This document shows, piece after piece, positions 44,114-53,239 of a DNA stretch of 64,000 nt. The stretch spans positions 62,001 through 126,000 of the forward strand of contig CAYFIR010000002.1 in the NCBI GenBank assembly GCA_964343195.1. Reading direction: 5' to 3'. The notes below the pieces were generated by a model, which worked only from the letters and a program-made list of their open reading frames with translations, was not told where the DNA came from and ran no database searches. This DNA is from CAYVAP01 sp964343195 (GTDB lineage Bacteria; Bacteroidota; Bacteroidia; J057). The number at the start of each line of letters is the position of its first letter. Position 1 is the stretch's first letter. A program made the translations under genes and the position numbers.

Positions 44114-44940
44114 GAGGCGTCAAAAAGGTGTTTGAGTTTACGGTTGACCCGCAATTGCAGGGCATAACGTTTGTTTTGGGTGGCCAGACGCTGAGTCGCC
44201 TGCTCAAAAAATTCTGGGCGCTGCTCGATCTCGGCCTCCAGTTTGGCCTGGGCGAAGGCGTAGAGCTCCAGGTCCAAAGCATGGGTACACTCGATCGCCG
44301 CGCGCTCTGCAGCTGTTAGAGGAGTTCGTGCGCTACGTTTCCGATCCTGATTTTTGGGTTCGTAAGCGACGCTGCGAATGCCCAACCGCTCACGAATAAG
44401 CAGGAGACTTTCATCAAATCGGTTTTGCAGGCCTACCACAGCAAAATTTTGATCCAGCCGGGTTTTGGCTCGGGCCAGCATATCAGCATCACAGGCCCCG
44501 ATAGGGGTATCTGGTTCGTCAAAATCGGTACCCAACAGGCGCGTCTGCCCATTATCCAGTTCTACCGCTAACCCTTCCGATACAAATGCTTCCAAGCTCA
44601 ATCCCTTTTCCACTACCAGGGAATACAGATAATGATCAGGGCGGCGATGTACGTGATGATATTGCGATACCACTCGCTGATAGGGGTCCCGCAAAAAGGT
44701 TACATACTGAAAGGGCTGCTCAAACAGGCGATGTAGCCCAAAGCGAAAATGGCCAACGACAAGTTCCATCTTCTCTTTTTTCTCTGCTGGAAGGTTCTGC
44801 AACCGCTCTACTTCTAATCCAGCAGTTTCCATGCGCTCATAAAGCAAAAAGGCCTGCTCCGGCTTTACCTGACGGACCAGAATGTGGCGGAGAGTAGTGC
44901 CACCGGCTTTGGGTATATGTAGGAAAATGGTAGGATGCAT
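44110..44940 (-). CDS. Sulfotransferase (Sulfotransfer_2 / heparan 2-O type)
   Basis: 276 residues. Starts MHPTIFLHIPKAGGTTLRHI, the PAPS-binding 'IPKxGGTT' motif of Golgi-type carbohydrate sulfotransferases (heparan sulfate 2-O, chondroitin/uronyl types). The 3'-phosphate strand is YVTFLRDPYQRVVSQYHH (about 80-97). This family acts on polysaccharide hydroxyls, which fits a sulfated glycan product. It differs from the other four sulfotransferases in the locus, so more than one position is probably sulfated. The stop overlaps the next start as ATGA. Confidence 0.92.
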   Translation of the reverse strand: MHPTIFLHIPKAGGTTLRHILVRQVKPEQAFLLYERMETAGLEVERLQNLPAEKKEKMELVVGHFRFGLHRLFEQPFQYVTFLRDPYQRVVSQYHHVHRRPDHYLYSLVVEKGLSLEAFVSEGLAVELDNGQTRLLGTDFDEPDTPIGACDADMLARAKTRLDQNFAVVGLQNRFDESLLLIRERLGIRSVAYEPKNQDRKRSARTPLTAAERAAIECTHALDLELYAFAQAKLEAEIEQRPEFFEQATQRLATQNKRYALQLRVNRKLKHLFDAS

Positions 44941-45001
44941 ACTGATTGGATTTGCCGTGAGAGTTGGAAATGTTGGACGGAAAGATCAAGGATAAAGCGC
45001 A

Positions 45002-46168
45002 TCAATATGTGATATGTCGTTTCAGTTGATTGATGGGTTTTTCAAAGCAAAACCATGATAGAGACGCAACGCCTAACAAGATCAGGAAGTGAATACAAAA
45101 TGCTATCCACACATTATCGAGTTTGGGAACCAATATCCAGTCATATCCTCGCGATGCACTAAAGCCAGCCGCCATGTAATGGACTTGTCGATAGCCCCAA
45201 GGAACAAATTGATGAAGGAGATACAAGCCATAGCTGATGCGGCCCAAATAGCGCATCATGGGATTCATTAGTAAGGTATTTCCAACCTTGAGCCGGCCCA
45301 GGCTCGCCTGATCGATCAAATAAATTGCTATAAGACTAATCGAAGTTCGCAACAAGGTATGATAGAGGACAGTTTGGGGGATAAAGATGATCCCAACGAA
45401 TATCGCTAGCCCAACTAAGGCGAATAAGTGGCTGTAACTTGAGACCAGCCCTTTCCCATTTTCATAAATCCGACTGTAGGCCAATAATGCCCCTATACCA
45501 AAAGCATCGAAACAACTTGGTGTTAGCAGGGCCACTAACTCCGTCCCTGCCCAGAAGATATCGCCCCAAACCAGTAGTATGACTTTGAAGCCTATTGAAA
45601 AACCAATCGCGCCCCATATAAATTGGCGCAGCCATGAAGCAGGAACCAATAAGATGGCTAAGGGCCAAATTAGATAAAACTGTTCCTCGGCCGCCAGACT
45701 CCACAGGTGCGAGATGACCCCATCAAAACTTTGCTGAATGTAGTAGAGAATGTTGCTGGCATAGGCTAGAAACCACGGGAAATTATCGGCTAAATCCGTT
45801 TTATTATAGGGAGCAGGAATCAATACAAAGGCAAAAATGACCAAATAATAGATGGGAAAAATCCGCAAGGTGCGACGCAGATAAAAAATCTTTAAAACCC
45901 GACCTCGACTAACTGCCCCTTGCTGAATTTTTTGCTTTTCTACCAAGAGGATTTGGCTGATCAGAAAGCCACTTAATACAAAAAACATATCTACGCCAAT
46001 CGCACCGTTGGGTAGAAAATTAATCCACTCGACCTCTCGCAACCAATGATGCACCATGACCAGCAAAACCGCAATGGCACGCAAGCCATCCAATTGTGGC
46101 ATGTATTTCAAGACAGGGGTATGTGTTTTTCCCTGATTAGATGCCTGGGAATGAATGGGAGAGGTCAT
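45002..46168 (-). CDS. OafA/YrhL-type membrane acyltransferase
   Basis: 388 residues from the ATG at 46166-46168, which overlaps the upstream stop as ATGA. Acyltransferase_3 family: 'QLDGLRAIAVLLVMVHHWLR' with the catalytic-type His, 'GVDMFFVLSGFLISQILL', 'YYLVIFAFVLIPAPY' and about ten transmembrane helices, ending 'FCFEKPINQLKRH'. Such proteins O-acylate (usually O-acetylate) sugars of LPS or exopolysaccharide at the cytoplasmic membrane. There is no C-terminal SGNH domain. It is translationally coupled to a GT2 gene. Confidence 0.93.
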   Translation of the reverse strand: MTSPIHSQASNQGKTHTPVLKYMPQLDGLRAIAVLLVMVHHWLREVEWINFLPNGAIGVDMFFVLSGFLISQILLVEKQKIQQGAVSRGRVLKIFYLRRTLRIFPIYYLVIFAFVLIPAPYNKTDLADNFPWFLAYASNILYYIQQSFDGVISHLWSLAAEEQFYLIWPLAILLVPASWLRQFIWGAIGFSIGFKVILLVWGDIFWAGTELVALLTPSCFDAFGIGALLAYSRIYENGKGLVSSYSHLFALVGLAIFVGIIFIPQTVLYHTLLRTSISLIAIYLIDQASLGRLKVGNTLLMNPMMRYLGRISYGLYLLHQFVPWGYRQVHYMAAGFSASRGYDWILVPKLDNVWIAFCIHFLILLGVASLSWFCFEKPINQLKRHITY

Positions 46169-47211
46169 TGTTGTGGGCTTAATGGTGAATGCGTGTTTGG
46201 TTTCAAAGTTTGTTGAACCACCTGAAAGCGCCGCTGATATGTATTGTACCCAAAGGCCCACAGCTGATAGCATCGCGCCCAGTCCTTGATCATATTCATT
46301 TGAGTCTGATCAGCAGGGGTATCTGCCCGCCAGGGACGCAGCCATCGGGGTCCAAAACGTAGCAGTTGTCGGGTACGGCTCAGCAGATGTCGCCACCATG
46401 CGAGTCGGCTTATCTCCGGTCCAGGGAAAAAATGCTGCTTCCCAAGAGCCTGATAATAGGGAACGAGGCCTACCTGCGAAACGCTATGCCCCCATAGCAG
46501 CCGCAGATAGTAATTCCAGGTCAGGCGGCTGGCACTCATCACATGGGTGAGTTGCAGTTCTGGTTCGTACCACAATCTCCAGCCCAGCAAACGCAGGGCG
46601 AAGCAGAGTTCTCCATCGCCTCCAGAGCTAAGCTGGCTACCCTGCCGATCGCTCAAAAGCGAGGTGAATCCGCTTTCGTAGAGCTTGCGCAAGGCTGATA
46701 TCCGCAATCCCAGACCTGCACCCCACAGGTATCCACGTTCATCTGGCACATAACCTGCCGATTCCCCCTGCTGTCCAATTGCATAGTAGCCCTGAAAAGG
46801 CCCAAACCAGGATGGTGGTTCGGCTCCCGGTTCAAACCCGGGTTCAGCATCTCCACCTACAAGGGCAACATCGGGATGGGCATCAAACACCTCCTGGACC
46901 TTCTGCACATAATCAGGAGATAACCAGTTATCATCATCACAAAAAATAGCATAGTCGTACTGGGCCATATCAAGCCCCCGACGGCGGGCATAGCTCAGTC
47001 CTGACTGCTCCTCCTGTACCATCTGTAGATTAGCGGGGCTTCCCAGGTTTGTCCAGGTTTGTTGCCCGATCTCTACCGTATTGTCCGTGCAGTTATTATC
47101 CACGATGATCACCTCCCAGGGTACTTCGACCACCTGACGAGCCAGGTGTGCCAATGTATCTGGTAACCTTCCAGCACTATTGTAGCAGCAGATTATGAGA
47201 GAGACAGACAT
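46165..47211 (-). CDS. Glycosyltransferase family 2
   Basis: 348 residues. 'VSLIICCYNSAGRLPDTLAH' at the start, 'WEVIIVDNNCTDNTVEIGQQ' and the DXD 'YAIFCDDDNWLSPDYVQKVQ', then a GT2-type acceptor region with 'LWGAGLGLRISALRKLYESG' and 'GGDGELCFALRLLGWRLWYE'. These resemble the larger galactosyl/glucosyl GT2 enzymes in O-antigen clusters. The C-terminal 100 residues are Arg/Trp-rich. It begins 30 bases after the stop of the giant T9SS protein gene and overlaps the acyltransferase gene by 4 bases. Confidence 0.92.
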   Translation of the reverse strand: MSVSLIICCYNSAGRLPDTLAHLARQVVEVPWEVIIVDNNCTDNTVEIGQQTWTNLGSPANLQMVQEEQSGLSYARRRGLDMAQYDYAIFCDDDNWLSPDYVQKVQEVFDAHPDVALVGGDAEPGFEPGAEPPSWFGPFQGYYAIGQQGESAGYVPDERGYLWGAGLGLRISALRKLYESGFTSLLSDRQGSQLSSGGDGELCFALRLLGWRLWYEPELQLTHVMSASRLTWNYYLRLLWGHSVSQVGLVPYYQALGKQHFFPGPEISRLAWWRHLLSRTRQLLRFGPRWLRPWRADTPADQTQMNMIKDWARCYQLWAFGYNTYQRRFQVVQQTLKPNTHSPLSPQQ

Positions 47212-47241
47212 AGAGAGCCTTAAAGAAGGAATTGAACAAAA

Positions 47242-50200
47242 TCAATTGATTCGAAGCGGAACTGATAGCGAGCGGTTACCATCACTGAAGACCCACCAAT
47301 AAAGGCCAGAGGCTACTCCCAATTCTTCAAGTGAGATCGTCTGAACACTTCCTCCAGGCCAATGGTAGCGCCGCAGTGTGCGCCCGGTCCCATCAACCAA
47401 TGATCCCGACCACTCATTATTGGGACCTTGTACAATAGGCAATTGGACCTTCAACAGGTCATCTGCAGGATTGGGAAACAGTTTGGGACCATCACTCGCA
47501 TCTGACACAGCCAGATTGGTGGACATTCTTAGCAGTACAAAGCACCTCTCAATAGTATCAGAGCCACAATTGTTTTGCTGATCCGTTGCGATCAGTCTTA
47601 CGCAATAGCTGCCGGTATCAGGGTAAACATGTACTGGATTGACCTGCGTACTGCTGGCTCCGTCGCCAAAGTGCCACAAATAGCCCGCAAAGGGCGACTG
47701 GTTTACAAATGACACTGTCAAACCCGGACTAAATACCGTATCTGGAATGAAAAAATCCGCCTGGGGTTTGGAGGTGATGAGCACTCCTACAGTATCCCTG
47801 GATGCACAGTCATTTTCGTTGGTAACTGTCAGGGAATAAAGCCCACTGGAAAAGACTGCTATATCTGGAAGGGTATCCCCCGTGCTCCATAAATAGGTAA
47901 CACTATCTACCGAAACTGATAAAAGGACACTGTCACAGCCTCGCACATCAGGCCCCAGTTCCAACTCAGGAAACTCATCAAAACCCGTAACAGTAATAGT
48001 GTCGGTAAGGGTACAACCTCTGGGCTCCTGAACAATCACGCTGTAGGTACCCATCCCAAGCGAACTGATATCCAGCGTGGTGGTACTGTCTCCTGTGCTC
48101 CAGACCTGAATCGCATCAGGACCATAGTTAGTAGTCAAAACCTGTCCGCATAGGATTCCATCCCTGGGCAGACCAGCATCGGTAGGAATTTCTACAAAAA
48201 CAGAATCTTCTACAGTACATCCCTCGCTATCAAAGACAACAACCCGATACCAACCGGTTTGAGTAGCCAAAGTGGTCGGAGTAGCATCACCGGTACTCCA
48301 CAAGAATTGTGTACCCGATATAGATGCATCCAATAGGGTGTCAACACAGGAATATATCGAATCCCCCAGTTCCAGCGGTAACTTTACATCCACCACAACA
48401 GGGATTCGAGGGCTGACGCAACGGCCTAAGCCGATTTCCCAATTGTAGAAATAGTTGTAGTGATCGGCAAGTGGGACCCCTTCCGTAAACACCAGGTATC
48501 CGGCATCAATGGGATATTGCACGGGAAAGTCCACATAAAGATTCCCACCATTACGATTGTCAAAGCGTAGGATCAAATCATTGCTCTTGGGCACTGAGAA
48601 ATCAAGAATTACGCGGTTTGCTCCTGCCATATCCAGGGTTACCGACTTAGAGTAAATCACCAAACCAGAGCTATCAATCAGGCGAACATCACCTGAGACT
48701 GGTGGATTGCTGGCATAAATTGTCACCGCATGCAACATGAAAGGTACACGTGCATCAAAGCGATTGCCCCGGTTGCTGGTGGTTGCGAAATAGTCGCCAG
48801 AAGCGCTATTGCCCGGTAAAATCAACCCCGCAGTATCTGTTGATGCGCTGACAGGAACACTGGTTTGGGCTTCTGCATACAAAGTATCCGTCCGCATAAG
48901 TAGTCGCCATGCAGTATCCCCGACGGCGAGAGCTTGTCGGCTAGTCTGGTCAGGGAACCAGACTATATTTGCAGAATCCGTTTTTTCCACGGCAAATCCT
49001 CCTTCTCCGACCCCACATATCGTAGCTCCGATTGCTGTAGGGGTCAATGGCTCCTCGAGAAATGTTATTGCTACGGTATCCCGTTCAACACAATTTCCTA
49101 TAGACACTGCAACAGATATCGTATCAGATCCTGTCAATGTAACGAAAGGGTCAACACTGCCTGTGCTCCATTGGTAGCTTGCTCCAAGGTTACTTACGTC
49201 AAGAGTGTAGGAGGCACCACAGATAGCTGTATCCGGGCCGAACTTCACAGTGGGGTTGTCAGCCACTGTGATAGTAGCGGGAACACGAGAACTGGCACAA
49301 TAGCCCGTGCCGATGCGCCATTTATAAAAAAAGTTATAATGCGTCGCAAAAGGAGTACCCGCCAGGAACTTTATCGGTCCATCCTCAAATGGATAGCTGA
49401 CAGGAAAATCAACATATAAGTTTCCCCCAGTCGGATTTTCCAGCAGTATCTCATAGCCTTGCCCAGGAGAGATAAAGATCCCGATAGGCACCTGGTTCTC
49501 TCCGATATCATCAAGCGTCAATGGAGCTGAAAACAATACTGCTCCCGTGCTATTTCGGATCACCAGATTTGCAGTAACAGGAAGGTTGTTTATATAGATG
49601 CTGACTCCATTGAGGAAGAAACCCTTTGTCGCATCAAAACTTATGCCTCTGGTGTTGGTAACGGGGTAATAGCCTGACTGTCCCCCCCCCAACGGAGCAG
49701 CATAACCGGCCGTAGTCGTAGTGATGGTTGAGATTTCTTGAGCCTCTGCAAATAGCTGGGTTGTGGAATCGATAGAATAGATAACAGGCGAACCGATAAA
49801 TGCCAGGCTATCTCCTGTAGCAGAAAAATACCAGGCTATCTGGTCGGCAGAAGTTTGACCCGAAAGTACAACTTCCTGTGGGCCACACACCGTGGTATCC
49901 ATTACGATAGGGGGATCAATAGCAGGAACAATATCAACTACAATACTGTCCCACACCTCACAGGATCCCTGTGAAACCCTAACCGAAACTGTACCGGATT
50001 GATTTACCTGTAATGTGGAGCCAGTGCTACCATCGCTCCATAAATAGCTAGCCCCTGGAAAGCTCGCATCAAGAATCAATTGAGCCCCACATACCAGTGT
50101 ATCAGCCCCTAGGTTCACCTGTGGGGACGGAACTACATCAAGGAAAAAAGAATCACGACCACTGCTACAAGAGGCATATCCAACCTGCCAATTGTAGAAA

Positions 50201-51126
50201 AAATTGTAATGATTATTGATGGGGACTCCCCGCTTGAAGTTCACCAGCCCTTCATTCAGCGGAAAGTTAATGGGAAAGTCAACAAATATGGGTAATGCTG
50301 GCGGATTTCGAAGCATAAGCTGATGGTCATTCCCAGAGGGAATAAAGAAATCAAGGTTTACCCTGTTTTGTCCAACCTGCTGAAGCGTGACTGTCACACT
50401 GTCCAGCACCTGACCATTAACATCCTCCAAAGAAATATGCCCAGTATATGGCACCTGTTGTACATAAATATCCACACTGACAAGGTAAAAATCATCTATG
50501 GCGTCGAAAACCAACCCCCGATCATTGCTCACCGGAAAGTAATTGCCACTACTACTGTTCCCTACAGTATTGAAACTAAGAGAGTCTGTGGGCAGAGGTA
50601 CAAGTAACGTGTTAACCCCCTCCACAAAGTAGGTGCTTGAAGCCGTCGGCATTAGGGTTAATGCCGAATCCTGGCTAATTACCTGAAGGTTCGTGCTGTC
50701 GTACCAATAGATTGATTGGGCACTGATACCAGCACCAATTGAAAAGGGAAGGTCAGAACATACCATTGTATCAGGCAACGTTGGAAGAAGAGGGACGGGT
50801 ACTATGTAAACTTCGATGGTATCCCTACCAATTTGTCCGCCTTGCTCAACCATTACAGTAATGGTATCAGATTGGCTGATCATCACAGTTTGGGTAGTAT
50901 CTCCTGTACTCCACTGATAGCTAGCACCGGGAAACCCCGCGTCTAGCAGGTAAGGCCCACAATTTACAATATCTGGTCCCAGGGAAACATTGATCTGTGC
51001 CCAGCTAATCTGTATCCCTAGCAACAGTGATAAGAGTAACCCAATCCGTCCAAAGCACCCCCCCTGTATATTGAGAATTGCCTTCACAGTATTAGCCATG
51101 TAAATCCATCTATTCTTATTTTTCAT
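47242..51126 (-). CDS. Large T9SS type A surface protein with repeated modules
   Basis: 1294 residues. After a long N terminus with a signal-type hydrophobic stretch (about 28-44, ISWAQ) come three copies of a ~290-residue module. Each has an Ig/PKD-like start ('LGPDIVNCGPYLLDAG', 'GASYQWSTGD') and a beta-rich part that includes 'NLYVDFPVSYPFEDG' and 'HYNFFYKWRIGTGYC'. Shorter Ig-like units, one PKD domain ('GYLWHFGDGASSTQVNPVHV') and a type A sorting domain ('LFPNPADDLLKVQLP', ending SVPLRIN) follow. It should be exported by T9SS and anchored to LPS. Its ATG overlaps the upstream glycosyltransferase stop. Runs of nine G (about 49682-49690) and seven G near the signal peptide are possible slippage sites. 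Confidence 0.92.
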   Translation of the reverse strand: MKNKNRWIYMANTVKAILNIQGGCFGRIGLLLSLLLGIQISWAQINVSLGPDIVNCGPYLLDAGFPGASYQWSTGDTTQTVMISQSDTITVMVEQGGQIGRDTIEVYIVPVPLLPTLPDTMVCSDLPFSIGAGISAQSIYWYDSTNLQVISQDSALTLMPTASSTYFVEGVNTLLVPLPTDSLSFNTVGNSSSGNYFPVSNDRGLVFDAIDDFYLVSVDIYVQQVPYTGHISLEDVNGQVLDSVTVTLQQVGQNRVNLDFFIPSGNDHQLMLRNPPALPIFVDFPINFPLNEGLVNFKRGVPINNHYNFFYNWQVGYASCSSGRDSFFLDVVPSPQVNLGADTLVCGAQLILDASFPGASYLWSDGSTGSTLQVNQSGTVSVRVSQGSCEVWDSIVVDIVPAIDPPIVMDTTVCGPQEVVLSGQTSADQIAWYFSATGDSLAFIGSPVIYSIDSTTQLFAEAQEISTITTTTAGYAAPLGGGQSGYYPVTNTRGISFDATKGFFLNGVSIYINNLPVTANLVIRNSTGAVLFSAPLTLDDIGENQVPIGIFISPGQGYEILLENPTGGNLYVDFPVSYPFEDGPIKFLAGTPFATHYNFFYKWRIGTGYCASSRVPATITVADNPTVKFGPDTAICGASYTLDVSNLGASYQWSTGSVDPFVTLTGSDTISVAVSIGNCVERDTVAITFLEEPLTPTAIGATICGVGEGGFAVEKTDSANIVWFPDQTSRQALAVGDTAWRLLMRTDTLYAEAQTSVPVSASTDTAGLILPGNSASGDYFATTSNRGNRFDARVPFMLHAVTIYASNPPVSGDVRLIDSSGLVIYSKSVTLDMAGANRVILDFSVPKSNDLILRFDNRNGGNLYVDFPVQYPIDAGYLVFTEGVPLADHYNYFYNWEIGLGRCVSPRIPVVVDVKLPLELGDSIYSCVDTLLDASISGTQFLWSTGDATPTTLATQTGWYRVVVFDSEGCTVEDSVFVEIPTDAGLPRDGILCGQVLTTNYGPDAIQVWSTGDSTTTLDISSLGMGTYSVIVQEPRGCTLTDTITVTGFDEFPELELGPDVRGCDSVLLSVSVDSVTYLWSTGDTLPDIAVFSSGLYSLTVTNENDCASRDTVGVLITSKPQADFFIPDTVFSPGLTVSFVNQSPFAGYLWHFGDGASSTQVNPVHVYPDTGSYCVRLIATDQQNNCGSDTIERCFVLLRMSTNLAVSDASDGPKLFPNPADDLLKVQLPIVQGPNNEWSGSLVDGTGRTLRRYHWPGGSVQTISLEELGVASGLYWWVFSDGNRSLSVPLRIN

Positions 51127-52274
51127 ACTGAATCGAGTTCTGGTTCTTCAGTTATTTGCCGCAAAATCCGCTTCTCAGGCGCACTGTCATAGTGTTGTTG
51201 CATGTACTCATAACAAGCTCCTCCCATTTCCTCCCACTGTTCTTGCGCTTGCCAGGCCCGCTCTAAAGTTTCACTTATCATCTGTACAGTAGGCGCAGGT
51301 GCTACAAAACCTGTCTTTCCATCTATAATCCATTCAGCATTACCTGCGACGTCCGTTACTACTGCAGCACGCCCACACCACATAGCTTCCATCAAAGAAA
51401 GAGGAGTTCCCTCTGCAATAGAAGGCAAAATCAACAGCTCCTGGTGCTTCCAAATCTCTTCTATAGAGCGATAGCCTTCCAATGAAACCCGACTACCCAA
51501 CCCATAGTAATCGATCAATGCCTTCAGATATGCCTCATCCGGTCCCTTCCCGTACAACGATAGGTGCCAGGGGCGCTTTTGCCAATGGGGCTTTGCCAGG
51601 ACTTCAAGCAGGAGATCTTGTCCCTTGTAGTTAGCCTCCAGCCTGGCGACGGTTGCCATACGCCGATAAGGGGCAGGCGGGGGATAGGGTAGAATGGTAA
51701 ACTCAGAAAGATTTGCGGGGTTATTTACGACGATGGCCTGTGGAAGGTCCATAGCCAGTTGACGCATCGCTACCTGTCGATTACGGTCGCTAACAAAGAA
51801 AATACTATGAGCCTGTCCATAGACCTTTCGCATCTGTTGCCAGTGCTTCTGATACAGGACCCGGTGATCCTGGTTAAATTGTACCAGCAAGCTATAGGGG
51901 ATTCTATTTTGAATCAGTGCCTCGCATAACTCAGGGTAGCGTCCTAAAACAAAGGCACTGGGCTCATTAATCAATACATGATCAGGATTTTCAGCCCAGA
52001 AAGCAGCCCACTTGTTCGGCTTGGATTGTAATCCCAGGCGACGTAGAATTCGGGTTGCCAGGGACAGGGCTGGCTCCTTACGTGGAGCGCGCGCAAGCAA
52101 CCTCGTCCCCTCTTCCTGTAGTTCTACTAGAGGTTTAGGCAAATCGGAGTGAGCGACATGTGAGATACAGACAGCATGTCTTGAAGACAATGCATATTGA
52201 GCCACCCGATGCCACAACACCTCACTCCCTCCCCATGGCCAATCTTCTAATAGGCTGATGATACCCAGTTTCAT
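51123..52274 (-). CDS. Glycosyltransferase family 4
   Basis: 383 residues. 'LGIISLLEDWPWGGSEVLWH' at the N terminus with the GGSE loop; 'RMATVARLEANYKGQDLLLE' (about 205-224) and 'LLILPSIAEGTPLSLMEAMW' (about 287-306) in the donor domain, with the E-x7-E pair and a following 'AAVVTDVAGNAEWI'. A retaining GT-B glycosyltransferase in glycan assembly. It overlaps the methyltransferase gene upstream and the giant T9SS protein downstream by 4 bases each (ATGA), so it couples glycan and surface-protein production. Confidence 0.93.
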   Translation of the reverse strand: MKLGIISLLEDWPWGGSEVLWHRVAQYALSSRHAVCISHVAHSDLPKPLVELQEEGTRLLARAPRKEPALSLATRILRRLGLQSKPNKWAAFWAENPDHVLINEPSAFVLGRYPELCEALIQNRIPYSLLVQFNQDHRVLYQKHWQQMRKVYGQAHSIFFVSDRNRQVAMRQLAMDLPQAIVVNNPANLSEFTILPYPPPAPYRRMATVARLEANYKGQDLLLEVLAKPHWQKRPWHLSLYGKGPDEAYLKALIDYYGLGSRVSLEGYRSIEEIWKHQELLILPSIAEGTPLSLMEAMWCGRAAVVTDVAGNAEWIIDGKTGFVAPAPTVQMISETLERAWQAQEQWEEMGGACYEYMQQHYDSAPEKRILRQITEEPELDSV

Positions 52275-53239
52275 GCCCGATTCTTTTGGTACAAGATGAA
52301 TATGGTATCTCCCGGAATTCGCTTCCGATTTTTTTCAAAGTATCGCTCCAGGCGCGGTCTCAGCCAGGGGGCTAATAGCTTTTCTGGAATCCGCCAGCGT
52401 TGGGCCAGTTGCTGCAGGCGAATGTCGGCGCTTACCTTAACGCGACCTCCCCTGTACAAAGGCTCATAGGCCACATCTACTACCTGTAAGGGAAATATGG
52501 TGGCCAGCGACCGCAAAGAGGCTTCATTCCATAACCCCATATGATGGGGAGGGCTGTTCATGATCGATAGGGTGATGTGCTCCTTCAATCGGAGGTTTAT
52601 CCCCGGAAAACGTGAGAAAACAATCGAGTCGTTGTTGGGCACCGCGATGGCCAGATAGCCTCCCGGTTTAACCAGCGCTACCATGTCCGCCAAAAAGATT
52701 CGTACCGCTGCAATATGCTCCAGCACCTGAAATCCGCATACCAGATCATACTGCTCCGCGTGGGCTTGAGCGTGGGTGGCCAACGACTCACTCCGCAAGT
52801 CGATGTCTCCTGCTGCCTGGGCCTGAGCCACGGCGTCTTCGTTGATCTCCAACCCCACACAAGTGTAGCCCTGCTGCGTCAGCCGTCGGACGAAGGTGCC
52901 GCTGCCAGAGCCTACCTCTAATACCTTATCACCAGGTTTGAGACATGCCTCAGCCTCGCTATATTCCCACTTATCCGCTCTGTAATACCACTCATGTTGT
53001 TGTAGAGCTTCGTAGAAGGCGCCATCTCCGGCGAGGTGGAAAGGGTGGAAAAAGCGATATCCAGTTTGCAGGCACTGATAGACGACAACTTCCGACTGAT
53101 TAGCAAAAAAGCGTATGACTTCAACTTTCAGCTGCTCTTGGTAGGCATCTACCAGTTGTGAGCTAACTAGATGACTAACTAAAGAGACTTCTCCATTAGG
53201 CACCAAAGGATTGTCTATAGCATCAATCGTCTGAATCAT
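52271..53239 (-). CDS. SAM-dependent methyltransferase (class I)
   Basis: 322 residues. Glycine-rich motif I is 'DKVLEVGSGSGTFVRRLTQ' (about 105-123), followed by 'CVGLEINEDAVAQA' (motif II acidic) and 'YDLVCGFQVLEHIAAVRIFL' (post-I). It belongs to the Methyltransf_11/23 type common in polysaccharide clusters, where it methylates a sugar hydroxyl or carboxyl, sometimes capping the chain. The ~100-residue N-terminal extension carries a zinc-free substrate-recognition-like region. It overlaps the upstream sulfotransferase by 17 bases and the downstream glycosyltransferase by 4. Confidence 0.9.
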   Translation of the reverse strand: MIQTIDAIDNPLVPNGEVSLVSHLVSSQLVDAYQEQLKVEVIRFFANQSEVVVYQCLQTGYRFFHPFHLAGDGAFYEALQQHEWYYRADKWEYSEAEACLKPGDKVLEVGSGSGTFVRRLTQQGYTCVGLEINEDAVAQAQAAGDIDLRSESLATHAQAHAEQYDLVCGFQVLEHIAAVRIFLADMVALVKPGGYLAIAVPNNDSIVFSRFPGINLRLKEHITLSIMNSPPHHMGLWNEASLRSLATIFPLQVVDVAYEPLYRGGRVKVSADIRLQQLAQRWRIPEKLLAPWLRPRLERYFEKNRKRIPGDTIFILYQKNRA

